In this document: positions 14,066-22,230 of the stretch, piece by piece
How positions within the stretch are numbered: the stretch's first letter is position 1
Layout: each line of letters opens with the position of its first letter
Assembly (NCBI GenBank): GCA_030040475.1
Contig: JASHTQ010000156.1
Span: 1 to 22,952, forward strand
From: Streptosporangiaceae bacterium
GTDB taxonomy: Bacteria > Actinomycetota > Actinomycetes > Streptosporangiales > Streptosporangiaceae
DNA length: 22,952 nucleotides
Direction of reading: 5' to 3'
Translations under genes and position numbers: made by a program
The notes under the pieces: model-generated
What the model was told of the DNA's origin: nothing
Seen by the model: only the letters and a program-made list of their open reading frames with translations
Database searches by the model: none

Positions 14066-14955
14066 CCGCCGCCGGCAGAGCCCTGCCCGTCCGGGCCGCC
14101 CGAGCGAGGCGGCAGCCGGCGGGCGGCAGGCGGCCGGCCGGCCTCGCCGTCTACCTCATCGTGGGCACGGTGGCCAGCATCCTGTTCGTGCTGCCGCTTG
14201 CCTGGGCGGTCTTCAGGTCGCTGCTTCCCGACTCCCTGGTCACAAGCGCCCCGGCGAAGGCGGACCTCAGCCACCTGGGGTTCGGCAACTATTCCGGGCT
14301 CATCAGCGGCGGCATCCTGCACTACGCGCTGAACAGCCTCCTGGTCGCCGCGATGACCGCGGCGGCGACCGCGCTGGTCGCGACCATGGCCGGCTACGGG
14401 TTCGCCAGATTCCGCTTCCGCGGCTCGGGCATCGTGTTCGCGCTGATCCTGGCGACCCTCATGGTGCCGTTCCAGGCCCTGCTCACCCCGCTGTTCCTGG
14501 AGATGCACTCGCTGGGCCTGACGAACAACCTGGTCGGCCTCGCGCTGTTCTACACCACGTTCAACCTGCCGTTCGGGGTGTTCGTGATGCGCAACACGTT
14601 CCTGCAGGTCCCGTGGGAGCTCAGCGAGCAGGCAGCGGTCGACGGGGCATCCGCCGCCCGCACCCTCGTATCCGTGCTGCGCCCGCTCGTCGTGCCGGGC
14701 ATCGCGACCACGGTCCTGTACGCCTTCTTGTTCTCATGGACCGAGTTCGTCGGCGCCCTCACGTTCCTGACCAGCAATGACCTGTTCACGCTCCCGCTGG
14801 CGCTGCTCAACATGGAGTACGGCAGCGTCGGCCAGGTCAACTTCGGCTACCTGGAGGCCGGCGCGGTGATCGCCATGATCCCGTGCGTCGTGCTGTACAT
14901 CGCGTTGCAGCGCTACTACATCCGCGGCCTGACCTCGGGCGTCGTCAAGGGCTGA
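14062..14955 (+). CDS. ABC transporter permease, MalG type
   Basis: 297 residues. This is the second permease subunit of the same importer. Six hydrophobic segments are visible from about residue 29 (LAVYLIVGTVASILFVLPLA) to the C-terminus. Hallmarks are NSLLVAAMTA, GYGFARFRFRG, LMVPFQALLTPLFLEMHSLGLTNN, and the EAA loop EQAAVDGASAARTLVSVLRP at about 189-208. The C-terminal IQRYYIRGLTSGVVKG-like end (here LQRYYIRGLTSGVVKG) is typical of the MalG side. Its ATG overlaps the MalF-type stop. No ATPase gene follows; the next gene is on the opposite strand and ends 5 bases away, so the importer probably uses a shared MsiK-like ATPase encoded elsewhere. Confidence 0.93.
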   Translation: MTAAGRALPVRAARARRQPAGGRRPAGLAVYLIVGTVASILFVLPLAWAVFRSLLPDSLVTSAPAKADLSHLGFGNYSGLISGGILHYALNSLLVAAMTAAATALVATMAGYGFARFRFRGSGIVFALILATLMVPFQALLTPLFLEMHSLGLTNNLVGLALFYTTFNLPFGVFVMRNTFLQVPWELSEQAAVDGASAARTLVSVLRPLVVPGIATTVLYAFLFSWTEFVGALTFLTSNDLFTLPLALLNMEYGSVGQVNFGYLEAGAVIAMIPCVVLYIALQRYYIRGLTSGVVKG

Positions 14956-14960
14956 CTGGG

Positions 14961-15806
14961 TCAGGCGCCGGCGTCCGCGCCGGTGGCCTCCGGGCCTCGG
15001 GTGGTGTCGCCTTGACCGGGACCGGCCTGGCGGGCGTTGCGCATGATGTGGCGCTGCGCGCGGACCTGGAAGAACACGACCAGGGCGACCAGGCCCAGGG
15101 AGAACCACAGGCCGTAGTGCGAGATGGTCTGCGCGACCACCACGGCGCGATGACCGAGTTCATAGCCGAGGCCCACCAGCAGGCCGGCCCAGAGCAGCGA
15201 GCCGATCGTGTCCAGGATCAGGAACGTGACCAGGCGCATCCCGGCCCAGCCGACGACGACGAAGATGATCGCGCTCGGGATCGGCAGGAACGGCGCGATG
15301 ACCACCGCTGGCCAGGTGAACTTGCGGCCCCACCGCTGCACGCGGTCCATGTACTTGGCACCGCGGTTGCGCCGGCCGGACAGCAGCAGGATGAACCGCT
15401 CGCCCCACAGTTTGCCCGCCCACCAGTAGAGCGCGTCGAAGTCCATCAGGCCGGGGATGGCCGCCAGCAGCGCGACTACGAGCGAACCATGTCCCACGCG
15501 GGCGAACGCCGCGGCGGCGATGATCGCCTCCGTGCTCCCGTTGAGAAGCTCGGACACCACCGGGTGGGTGCCGAGCAGCGACGCGCGGAACGGCAGCAGC
15601 GCGTAGTAGTAGACGCCGCTGAGCACGATGCCGGCCCAGCAGAGGATGTCGACCTTCCGCGGCCGCCCGGACCATGGAGCCCGCGGATCGTCCCAGACAG
15701 ACCGCCCGGAAGCCGGCATGGCCTGCCCGGTCGGCGGCGCTGCCTGCCCGGTCGGCGGCGCTGCTTCCGTCTCCGGGACGCCCGCCGCTCCCCCGTGCTC
15801 GTCCAC
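14961..15806 (-). CDS. DedA-family membrane protein (VTT/SNARE-associated domain)
   Basis: 281 residues from a GTG at 15806. The first ~50 residues are low-complexity and cytoplasmic and include two PPTGQAA-type repeats. From about 53 to 250 the protein is hydrophobic with the DedA layout: FARVGHGSLVVALLAAIPGLMDFDALYWWAGKLWGERF, the re-entrant motif APFLPIPSAIIFVVVGWAGM (171-190), and TIGSLLWAGLLVGLGYELG. DedA proteins are inner-membrane proteins; several are lipid scramblases or undecaprenyl-phosphate or phospholipid flippases, and others are uncharacterised. Its acidic residues in DFDALYW fit the family. The gene is convergent with the permease operon, with stops 5 bases apart, and has no obvious partner. 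The weak ribosome-binding site leaves the exact start uncertain. Confidence 0.82.
   Translation of the reverse strand: MDEHGGAAGVPETEAAPPTGQAAPPTGQAMPASGRSVWDDPRAPWSGRPRKVDILCWAGIVLSGVYYYALLPFRASLLGTHPVVSELLNGSTEAIIAAAAFARVGHGSLVVALLAAIPGLMDFDALYWWAGKLWGERFILLLSGRRNRGAKYMDRVQRWGRKFTWPAVVIAPFLPIPSAIIFVVVGWAGMRLVTFLILDTIGSLLWAGLLVGLGYELGHRAVVVAQTISHYGLWFSLGLVALVVFFQVRAQRHIMRNARQAGPGQGDTTRGPEATGADAGA
15721..15762. repeat. 21-base perfect tandem duplication in the dedA-like gene
   Basis: The 21-base unit starting GCCTGCCCGGTCGGCGGCGC occurs twice head to tail, at 15721-15741 and 15742-15762, without a mismatch. It encodes a duplicated seven-residue Pro/Gly/Gln block in the N-terminal tail. Perfect identity suggests a recent duplication. 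Confidence 0.9.
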
Positions 15807-15925
15807 CTCGTCACCGTATACCGGATCGCGGAGATTTCCATTTTCTTGGCTCCGAACGGCAGTGGTATCCGCCCGCGGTCACCCGACCCGGACCGGCGGG
15901 AGCGTCCGCGGCATGATTAAGCCTC

Positions 15926-16735
15926 GTGACGGAAGATCCCTTTGCCATCGCCGCGGCCAGCGCCGCCCGCCTCACCGCCCTGGCCGGCCCGCAGGATGTC
16001 GCGGTCGTGCTCGGCTCGGGCTGGACGCCGGCCGCCGACGCGATCGGCCCGGCGGCCGCCGAGGTCCCGCTCGCCGAACTTGGCGGGTTTCCCGAGCCGA
16101 CGGTGCCGGGGCACAACCCGGTGGTGCGCTCGGTCCACGTGGGGTCGCTGCGTGTGCTGGTGTTCCTGGGCCGGGTGCACCTGTACGAGGGGCTACCGCC
16201 CGCCACGGTGGTGCACGGCGTGCGCACCGCGATCCTGGCGGGCTGCCGGACCGTCGTGCTGACCAACGCGGCGGGCGGCATCGGCGCCGGACTCGGCGTC
16301 GGTCAGCCGGTGCTCATCCGCGACCACCTCAACCTGACCGGAAAGTCCCCGCTCACCGGGCCGCCCCCGGCGCACGGCCAGCGGTTCGTCGACCTGACCG
16401 ACCTGTACTCGCCGCGGCTCCGGGCGCTGGCGCGCGACGCGGACCCGAGCCTGGCCGAGGGCGTCTACGCGATGCTGCCCGGGCCGCATTACGAGACGCC
16501 GGCCGAGATCACCATGCTGGCCAGGCTCGGCGCCGACCTGGTCGGGATGTCAACCGTCCTTGAGGCGATCGCCGCCCGCCAGCTCGGAGCGGAGGTGCTG
16601 GGCATCTCGCTGGTCACGAACCTGGCCGCCGGGCTGGCCGGGCAGAGCCTGAGCCACGCCGAGGTGGTCGAGGCGGGCCGGGCCTCGGCCAGCCGGATGG
16701 GCGCGCTGCTCGCGGCGATCCTGCCGGGCGTCTAG
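15926..16735 (+). CDS. Purine-nucleoside phosphorylase
   Basis: 269 residues, trimeric PNP/MTAP type (nucleoside phosphorylase family 2). It cleaves purine nucleosides with phosphate to the base and ribose 1-phosphate, in purine salvage. Seen: phosphate-binding VLGSGW (28-33), PGH at 61-63, GRVHLYEGL (82-90), TNAAGGIG (113-120), GPHYETPAE (186-194, with the base-binding Glu at 190), [13 protein letters not shown] (206-218) and LVTNLAAG (229-236), with the Asn at 232 that contacts the purine in this family. Start is the GTG at 15926. There is no ribosome-binding site at a good distance, and CATGAT lies about 8 bases upstream, so a leaderless transcript is possible. It is divergent from the DedA-like gene and seems to stand alone. 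Confidence 0.93.
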   Translation: MTEDPFAIAAASAARLTALAGPQDVAVVLGSGWTPAADAIGPAAAEVPLAELGGFPEPTVPGHNPVVRSVHVGSLRVLVFLGRVHLYEGLPPATVVHGVRTAILAGCRTVVLTNAAGGIGAGLGVGQPVLIRDHLNLTGKSPLTGPPPAHGQRFVDLTDLYSPRLRALARDADPSLAEGVYAMLPGPHYETPAEITMLARLGADLVGMSTVLEAIAARQLGAEVLGISLVTNLAAGLAGQSLSHAEVVEAGRASASRMGALLAAILPGV

Positions 16736-16755
16736 GCATGGCATAGGTGCTCATC

Positions 16756-16777
16756 GTGGCCGTACTGGCTACGGCAC
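16756..16777 (+). terminator. Candidate hairpin terminator after the PNP gene
   Basis: GTGGCCGTA, the loop CTGGC, and TACGGCAC form an 8-base-pair stem with one bulged G, 20 bases after the stop codon. No T-tract follows, which is common for actinomycete terminators. It could equally be an unrelated hairpin. Confidence 0.4.
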
Positions 16778-16900
16778 CCGGCGGCCGGGCGAACCCGACG
16801 AGTGAAGACGACAGAGGCCGGCTCGGGGCACGCACCACGGCTCGTTCGGGATAAAAATTTAAGTGAGAGCGGCGGGAGAGCGAGGATCGGAGGGCGGCGG

Positions 16901-18094
16901 ATGAGTGATGAGGACCGGGCGGTGCCGGAGACGGCGGCGCGGATGGCCAAGGCCGCGGCGGCCTTCCTTGCGGCGCTGACGGAGGAGCAGCGGGGAAAGG
17001 CCTGCTCCGCGTTCGACGGGGCGCAGCGCAGGGACTGGTCCTTCCTGCCGGTGCTCGACCGGGCCGGGCTCCATATCGGCGAGCTCGACGACGGCCAGCG
17101 CAGGCTCGCGGACGAGCTGATCGTGACCGGGACCAGCATGCCCGGGTACGCGAAGGTGGTCTCGGTGATGGCGATGGAGCATGTGCGCCGCGCGCTGCTG
17201 CCCGCGCTTGCCGACCTGTTCGAACCGGGGCGGTACAGCTTCAGGGTGTTCGGGTCGCCGGGCGACGTGAGGTGGGGCTGGCAGTTCTACGGGCATCACG
17301 TGTCGCTCAACTTCACCATTGCCGAGGGCCGTTACCTCTCCCCCACGCCGTGCATGCTCGGCAGCGCGCCGGCCGGTTACGGGGTCCTGGCGCCGCTGGC
17401 GGACGACGAGGAGCTCGGCTACCGGTTCGTGAACTCGCTCGACGAGGCGCAGCGGCACGCCGCGATCATCCATCACCGGCCGCCGCCTGACTTCGCCGCC
17501 AGGATCGTGCCCAGGATCGGCGAGGTCGAGCGGCCGGACCCGGTGTTCGAGCCCGAGCCCGACTACGTGATCGGCGAGGACGAGCGCGACATCCTCAGCT
17601 ACATCCGCCGTTCGCCGAAGGGGCTGCCCGCCCGCGAGCTGGACCAGCGGCACCTCGACGAGCTATCCGAGCTGGTCGGGGCGTTCGCCCGGCGGCTGCC
17701 CGACGAGGTGGCCGGCGTCCAGATGCGCGAGCTCGAGCGGGCCGGCCTGGACAGCCTGACCTTCGCCTGGGCGGGCGGCACCGAGCCCGGGCAGCGGCAC
17801 TACTTCCGCGTCCAGGGCCCGACCCTGCTCATCGAGCACGACAACACCCAGGGCAACGGGAACCACATCCATTCGGTGTGGCGCAATCCGGCGGACGATT
17901 TCGGCGACGACATTCTTTCCCAGCATTACCGGCTGCATCACCAGCGTTTATCGACGCGGGTTTTTTACGAGGTGGGGATCACCGTGTCGGCGTCGCCGGA
18001 CAGGAGTTGCTGGGGGACCTGGGGTTCCTGGCCCTCGGCGAAGTCCGAGGCTATCGCCACTCCGAGGCGGTCGGACAGGCCTTCGATGGTCTGA
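16901..18094 (+). CDS. DUF3500 domain-containing protein with abnormal C-terminal tail
   Basis: 397 residues as read. Residues about 8-347 match the DUF3500 family of unknown function: TGTSMPGYAKVVSVMAMEHV (76-95), YSFRVFGSPGDVRWGWQFYGHHVSLNFT (112-139), SPTPCMLGSAPAGYG, and IEHDNTQGNGNHIHSVWRNP (311-330), which holds the conserved His-rich motif. The many conserved His, Asp and Glu residues hint at a metal site, but this is only an inference. The ATG at 16901 has GGAGGG about 7 bases upstream; an in-frame GTG at 16802 would add 33 residues lacking family similarity. Family similarity stops after SQHYRLHHQR (about 349). The last ~48 residues (STRVFYEVG onward) are translated from DNA antisense to a phosphatase remnant, so the original stop seems to have been lost. 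Confidence 0.82.
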   Translation: MSDEDRAVPETAARMAKAAAAFLAALTEEQRGKACSAFDGAQRRDWSFLPVLDRAGLHIGELDDGQRRLADELIVTGTSMPGYAKVVSVMAMEHVRRALLPALADLFEPGRYSFRVFGSPGDVRWGWQFYGHHVSLNFTIAEGRYLSPTPCMLGSAPAGYGVLAPLADDEELGYRFVNSLDEAQRHAAIIHHRPPPDFAARIVPRIGEVERPDPVFEPEPDYVIGEDERDILSYIRRSPKGLPARELDQRHLDELSELVGAFARRLPDEVAGVQMRELERAGLDSLTFAWAGGTEPGQRHYFRVQGPTLLIEHDNTQGNGNHIHSVWRNPADDFGDDILSQHYRLHHQRLSTRVFYEVGITVSASPDRSCWGTWGSWPSAKSEAIATPRRSDRPSMV

Positions 18095-18306
18095 TAGGTC
18101 CGGTGTTCGGCGGTCTTGTCCGGGGTGCCGTAGCTGGGCGACAGCAGGGTCGCGGGAACCTGCAGGCCGTACGGCGGCGTGCCGGAGGCGGGGGCGAACA
18201 GGCCGGTCAGCGCGCCGGAGCGCTGCCATCCCCTGGGCAGCACGGGTATGGTTTGCCCAGGTAGGTATCGACTCCGCCGGCGGGGATCCGGCATACGAAA
18301 GAACAT
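17965..18306 (-). pseudogene. Remnant of a histidine-phosphatase-like gene
   Basis: On the minus strand 113 codons are open from an ATG at 18306 to a TAA at 17965. From about codon 24 the protein reads PRGWQRSGALTGLF, then KTAEHRTYQTIEGLSDRLG and DFAEGQEPQVPQQLLSGDADTV, the central part of a histidine-phosphatase superfamily protein. The catalytic RHxEK N-terminus and the C-terminal part with the second catalytic His are missing. In another frame just upstream, near 18245-18285, PAGGVDTYLGKP resembles the segment that normally precedes GWQR, which suggests a frameshift. Its 3' end overlaps the tail of the DUF3500 gene. I read it as a decayed gene cut at both ends; a short functional protein is less likely. 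Confidence 0.6.
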
Positions 18307-18312
18307 GAGGCC

Positions 18313-19305
18313 ATGACCAGCCGCCAGCCGGGAAGCGCGACGCCAGCCGGGGGCGGGCGTGCAGGAATGGCGCGGCTGCTGCCGCTGGCGCTGCTGATCG
18401 TCCTCGGGCTGGCCGGGCTGCGGGGGGCGGTGGCGGCGCCCAAGTGGGACGGCCCGCTGCAGCGGTACGGGGTGGTCATCGGGCTGGCGCTCGAGGTCGT
18501 GCTCGGGACCCTGCTCGTGGTCACGCTGCGGCGCCGCCGGACCGGGGGCACCGATGCCGCCGCTGGCAGCGGCGCCGGGGCAGCCAGCCCGGTCGCGGTC
18601 AAGTTGCGCGCGGTGCTCATCCCGGTGCTCGGCGCGGCGATGATCGCGATCGTGGTGGTCATCCTGGCCGGCCTGCACCTGCACCTGTTCACGCCCAAGG
18701 CGCGCAAGGTGACGGTCCCGCCCGCGATCAAGCTGCCCAAGCCGCCCAAGCCGCGGATCGGCGGGCCGACCGGCTCGGTCAACATCCCGCTGGCCGACCT
18801 GCTCTACGGGCTGCTCGTCGTGCTGCTCATCGTCGCGGTGGTGCTGAGCATCCTGTGGTCCAGGAGGCTGCAGAAGCCGAGCAGGCCGACCCGGGAGTTC
18901 ATCGCCGAGGACCCGGAGGACCTGCGCGAGGCGGTGGAGTCCGGGCGTTCGGCGCTGCGCGCCCTCGACGACGCGCGGGCCGCGATCATCGCGTGCTACC
19001 TGGCCATGGAGTCCAGCCTGGCCGAGCGCGGCACGGCCCGGGCCGTCGCGGACACGCCCGACGAGCTGCTGGCCAGGGCCACGGCGAGCGGCCTGGTGCA
19101 CGGCAGCGCCGCGGCGCGGCTGACCGCGCTGTTCTACGAGGCCAGGTTCTCCAGCCACCCGCTCGACCGGCGGCAGCGGGACGCCGCGGAGCAGGCGCTC
19201 GACGAGCTCGCCGCCGACCTCACCGAGACCCTTGCCGAGGCCCAGCCGGCCGGTGCCGCCGGGGCGAGCGCGGGCGAACCGGGCACCGGCGGAGGAGCCC
19301 AATGA
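18313..19305 (+). CDS. DUF4129 domain-containing membrane protein
   Basis: 330 residues. Four hydrophobic segments lie at about 21-41, 52-71, 98-124 and 160-183. The C-terminal cytoplasmic part carries the DUF4129 signature: ALRALDDARAAIIACYLAMESSLAERG (about 214-240), TPDELLARA (248-256) and RLTALFYEARFSSHPLD (269-285). In other genomes DUF4129 is found as a separate protein or fused to transglutaminase-like proteins next to moxR and DUF58 genes; its function is unknown. It is the first gene of a five-gene operon and overlaps the next by four bases (ATGA). The ATG at 18313 has GAGG only two bases away, so initiation is weak or the true start may be Met19 (18367, MARLLPLAL). Confidence 0.85.
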   Translation: MTSRQPGSATPAGGGRAGMARLLPLALLIVLGLAGLRGAVAAPKWDGPLQRYGVVIGLALEVVLGTLLVVTLRRRRTGGTDAAAGSGAGAASPVAVKLRAVLIPVLGAAMIAIVVVILAGLHLHLFTPKARKVTVPPAIKLPKPPKPRIGGPTGSVNIPLADLLYGLLVVLLIVAVVLSILWSRRLQKPSRPTREFIAEDPEDLREAVESGRSALRALDDARAAIIACYLAMESSLAERGTARAVADTPDELLARATASGLVHGSAAARLTALFYEARFSSHPLDRRQRDAAEQALDELAADLTETLAEAQPAGAAGASAGEPGTGGGAQ

Positions 19306-19886
19306 GCGATCCGGGGGGCAGGCGGGCCGGCCTCGGCGACGGGGACGCCCCGAGCGCGTGGCGCGGGACGGGTCCGGAGCTGGGGGTGGCGGGGCTCCTC
19401 GTGCTCGCGGCGGCCGTGGCCGGGTACGCCATGGCCGGCTGGGACGGGCTTTCCGTGGTCGCCATCGGGACGACCGCATTCGCGATGCTCGTGCTGCGCG
19501 GCCTGCTGTCGGCCGGGACGCCGGACGAGGGAAGGAAGGCCAGGGAACGGCGGCGGGCGCAGACGCTGACCGGGTTCTCCCACCGCAGGTTCGTCGTGCA
19601 GAGCGCGATCGCCAGCCGCGGCTTCTACGACAGCGAGCTGCGCCCGGTCCTCGAGCACCTGCTCGCGGCCAGGCTGGCCGAACGCCACGGCGTGAACCTG
19701 TACCAGGACCCCGAGGCGGCGCGCAGCCTGCTGTGCCGTGGCGGCAGGGACGCGGGCCTGTGGGCGTGGGTCGACCCGGAGGCCACGGCCGGCGAAGACG
19801 CCGCGCCCAAGCATCGTGACGGCGACCGGCGCGGCATCCCGCGGCACACGCTGGCGCGCCTCATCGACCGATTGGAGCGACTTTAA
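19302..19886 (+). CDS. Uncharacterised membrane protein in the MoxR-DUF58 operon
   Basis: 194 residues. I do not recognise a named domain. Two adjacent hydrophobic segments (about 27-46 and 50-69) are followed by a charged cytoplasmic part of about 125 residues. That part contains GFSHRRFVVQSAIASRGFYDSELRPVLEHLLAARLAERHGVNLYQDPEAARSLL, cited here in pieces: an amphipathic stretch with SELRPVLEHLLAARLAERHG and then LIDRLERL at the end. The pattern is reminiscent of small membrane proteins found between DUF4129 and moxR genes in actinomycetes. The ATG overlaps the DUF4129 stop, and its own TAA shares a base with the moxR ATG. Tight coupling suggests that it forms a complex with its neighbours at the membrane. 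Confidence 0.75.
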   Translation: MSDPGGRRAGLGDGDAPSAWRGTGPELGVAGLLVLAAAVAGYAMAGWDGLSVVAIGTTAFAMLVLRGLLSAGTPDEGRKARERRRAQTLTGFSHRRFVVQSAIASRGFYDSELRPVLEHLLAARLAERHGVNLYQDPEAARSLLCRGGRDAGLWAWVDPEATAGEDAAPKHRDGDRRGIPRHTLARLIDRLERL

Positions 19887-20905
19887 TGAGCCTTGGCGAG
19901 ACCGTGACGGGTCCCGGGCAGACCGCCGAGCGGTGTTCGGCCATCCTTGACGAGCTCGAGCGCGCGGTCGTGGGCCGCCGGCGCACGCTCGAGCTGGTGC
20001 TGATCGGCATCCTGGCCGGCGGCCACGTGCTGCTCGAGGACCTGCCCGGGCTGGGCAAGACGCTGATCGCGCGGTCGTTCGCGCGGGTGCTAGGGCTCGA
20101 CTTCGCCCGCATCCAGTTCACCCCCGACCTGCTGCCCTCGGACGTGGTCGGCGCCTCGCTGTATGACCAGCGGTCGGCCGAGATGGTGTTCAGGCCCGGG
20201 CCGGTGTTCACCCAGCTGCTGCTCGCCGACGAGATCAACAGGACGCCGCCGAAGACGCAGGCGGCGCTGCTCGAGGCGATGGGCGAGGGCCAGGTCAGCG
20301 TCGACGGGCAGACCCGCAGGCTGCCCGAGCCCTTCATCGTGCTCGCGACCGACAACCCGATCGAGTACGAGGGGACCTACGAGCTGCCCGAGGCGCAGCT
20401 CGACAGGTTCTTGATGCGGCTGCGGCTCGGCCACCTGAAGTCAGCGGACGAGACCGTCATGCTCCAGCGCCGCGTCGACCGCGCCCGCGAGTACGTCCAG
20501 CTCGACGCGGTGACCAGCCCGGCGGGAGTGCTCGCCATGCGGGAGTCGCTCGAGCGGGTGGAGATCACGCCGGACCTGCTGGAGTACATCGTCGCCATCG
20601 TGACCGCCACCAGGCGCGACGCGCAGATCCAGGTCGGGGCGAGCCCCCGCGGCGGCCTCGCGCTCGTCCAGCTTGCCCGCGGCCAGGCCCTGCTCGGCCA
20701 GCGCGACTACGTCATCCCGGACGACATCAAGCAGGTCGCCGTGCCCGCGCTGGCGCACCGGGTGACGCTGCGGCCCGAGCTCTGGGTCCGCCAGGTCTCC
20801 GCCGACGAGGTGGTGACCAGGCTGCTCGCGGCGGTGCCGACACCGAAAACCGACCCGGCCGCGCGGGCCGGCGACCGCGACCAGGCCAGCGCCGTCACCG
20901 GCTGA
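19886..20905 (+). CDS. MoxR-family AAA+ ATPase
   Basis: 339 residues. MoxR ATPases are cytoplasmic AAA+ proteins thought to act as chaperones that mature partner proteins, often with DUF58 or VWA-domain partners. Seen: Walker A LPGLGKT (53-59), Walker B LLADEINR (112-119), the family block PPKTQAALLEAMGEGQVSVDG (in two parts around 121-141), sensor 1 ATDNPIEYEGTYELPEAQLDRF (154-175, split here as ATDNP and LPEAQLDRF), and GASPRGGLALVQLARGQALL with the sensor 2 Arg in the lid domain. Most MoxR proteins read ATQNP, so Asp at 156 is a small variation next to the kept Asn. The last ~20 residues are a non-conserved tail. It overlaps both neighbours by one base. Confidence 0.94.
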   Translation: MSLGETVTGPGQTAERCSAILDELERAVVGRRRTLELVLIGILAGGHVLLEDLPGLGKTLIARSFARVLGLDFARIQFTPDLLPSDVVGASLYDQRSAEMVFRPGPVFTQLLLADEINRTPPKTQAALLEAMGEGQVSVDGQTRRLPEPFIVLATDNPIEYEGTYELPEAQLDRFLMRLRLGHLKSADETVMLQRRVDRAREYVQLDAVTSPAGVLAMRESLERVEITPDLLEYIVAIVTATRRDAQIQVGASPRGGLALVQLARGQALLGQRDYVIPDDIKQVAVPALAHRVTLRPELWVRQVSADEVVTRLLAAVPTPKTDPAARAGDRDQASAVTG

Positions 20906-22230
20906 TGTCCCCCTCTTTTATGCCGAACGAAAGGGCGTTTCCCGGCCCCGGCTCTGAGCTCGAGGTCCGCTGGCGAACCTCGCGGCACGCCAGGCGGCTG
21001 CTCACGCTGGCCCTGGCCGGGGTGTTCGTCGCCACGCTGGCCCGGCGCCCGGAGTTCGCGGGCCTGGCGGCTCCGGCGCTGCTGCTGCTCGCGGCCGGCC
21101 GGGGGCAGCGCCGCCTGGCCGCTCTCCGGGTGAAGGTGCGGGCCAGCGCGGGCCGTGCGTTCGAGGGCGAGGTCGTGGCGGTCGACGTCGCGGCGGATCT
21201 CGGGTCGGAGGCGGGCGACTTCGCCGTGCGGTGGACGCTGCATCCCGGGCGCGAGGTCGACCCGGTCGGCGCCACCGACGCCGACGGCCGGACGACGCGC
21301 TTCACCCTCACGCCGCAGCACTGGGGACGGCGGGAGCTCGGCACCGTGGACGTCGTGCTGCGCGACCGGTGGCGGCTGACCGAGGGGCACGCGACCGTGA
21401 ACCTGCCCCGGGTCGACTGCTACCCGGCCCCGGCGCAGCAGCGCGAGCTTGTCGTGCTGCGGCGGCTGCCGAACCGGCTCGGCGAGCATCCGGCGCGCAT
21501 CGCGGGCGAGGGCATCGAGTTCGTCGGGGTGCGCGAGTACGTGCCAGGCGACCGGCAGCGCAGCATCAACTGGCCGGCCAGCACCCGTCGCGGGCGGCTG
21601 CAGGTCAACACGTTTGCCGCCGAGCGCTCGCAGGACGTGGTGCTGATCGCCGACGCCACCTCTGACGTCGGCGAACCCGGGTCATCGGCCCTTGACCTCG
21701 CGCTGCGCGGGGTCGCGGCCGCCGCCCGGGCGTATACCGACGCCAGGGACCGGGTGGGCGTGGTCACCTACCAGTGGGGCACGGCGAGCTGGCTGCCCCC
21801 GGGGCTCGGCAGGCGGCAGGTGTACCGGATCATCGACTCGATGCTGGCCAGCACTCTGCCAGCCGACACGGGCGGCTGGACGCGCGGCACGAGCGTGTAC
21901 CGGCTGCCCCGGGCCGCGCTGCCGCCCGGGGCGCTGGTGGTGGCGTTCAGCCCGCTGCTGAACCAGCGGTTCGTCGAGGCGCTGCGGGAGCTGCGGGAAC
22001 GCGGCTTCGCCATGCTCGTGGTCGACGTGCTCAACGCCGAGCCGCCGAGCCGGCCCCGGGTGGCGGACCGGCTGGCCCGGCGGATCTGGCGGATGGAGCA
22101 GGACGCGATCAGGTTCTCGCTGCGCGAGCTCGGCATCCCCGTCGTGCACTGGGACGGTGTCCAGCCGCTCGACCTGCCGCTGGCCGGCCATACCCGTCGC
22201 CCGCTTGCCGCGCCAGGGACCCGGCGATGA
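20905..22230 (+). CDS. DUF58 domain-containing membrane-anchored protein
   Basis: 441 residues. Two hydrophobic segments near 31-45 and 51-66 anchor the N-terminus. A beta-rich region follows (about 75-170). The DUF58 signature lies at about 212-233: YVPGDRQRSINWPASTRRGR, then LQVNTF. The C-terminal half resembles a von Willebrand A domain, with DVVLIADATSDVG at about 244-256, but the usual metal site DxSxS reads DATSD, so metal binding may be altered. DUF58 proteins accompany MoxR ATPases and are presumed clients or membrane partners. The ATG overlaps the moxR stop by one base (TGATG), and the stop overlaps the next gene's ATG. Its biological role is unknown. Confidence 0.9.
   Translation: MSPSFMPNERAFPGPGSELEVRWRTSRHARRLLTLALAGVFVATLARRPEFAGLAAPALLLLAAGRGQRRLAALRVKVRASAGRAFEGEVVAVDVAADLGSEAGDFAVRWTLHPGREVDPVGATDADGRTTRFTLTPQHWGRRELGTVDVVLRDRWRLTEGHATVNLPRVDCYPAPAQQRELVVLRRLPNRLGEHPARIAGEGIEFVGVREYVPGDRQRSINWPASTRRGRLQVNTFAAERSQDVVLIADATSDVGEPGSSALDLALRGVAAAARAYTDARDRVGVVTYQWGTASWLPPGLGRRQVYRIIDSMLASTLPADTGGWTRGTSVYRLPRAALPPGALVVAFSPLLNQRFVEALRELRERGFAMLVVDVLNAEPPSRPRVADRLARRIWRMEQDAIRFSLRELGIPVVHWDGVQPLDLPLAGHTRRPLAAPGTRR

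Noticed and set aside
18307..19479. Upstream extension of the minus-strand frame that ends at 17965
   Set aside because: Only the part below 18306 looks like a real protein. The extension is antisense to the DUF4129 and following gene and is low-complexity Arg/Pro/Gly sequence.
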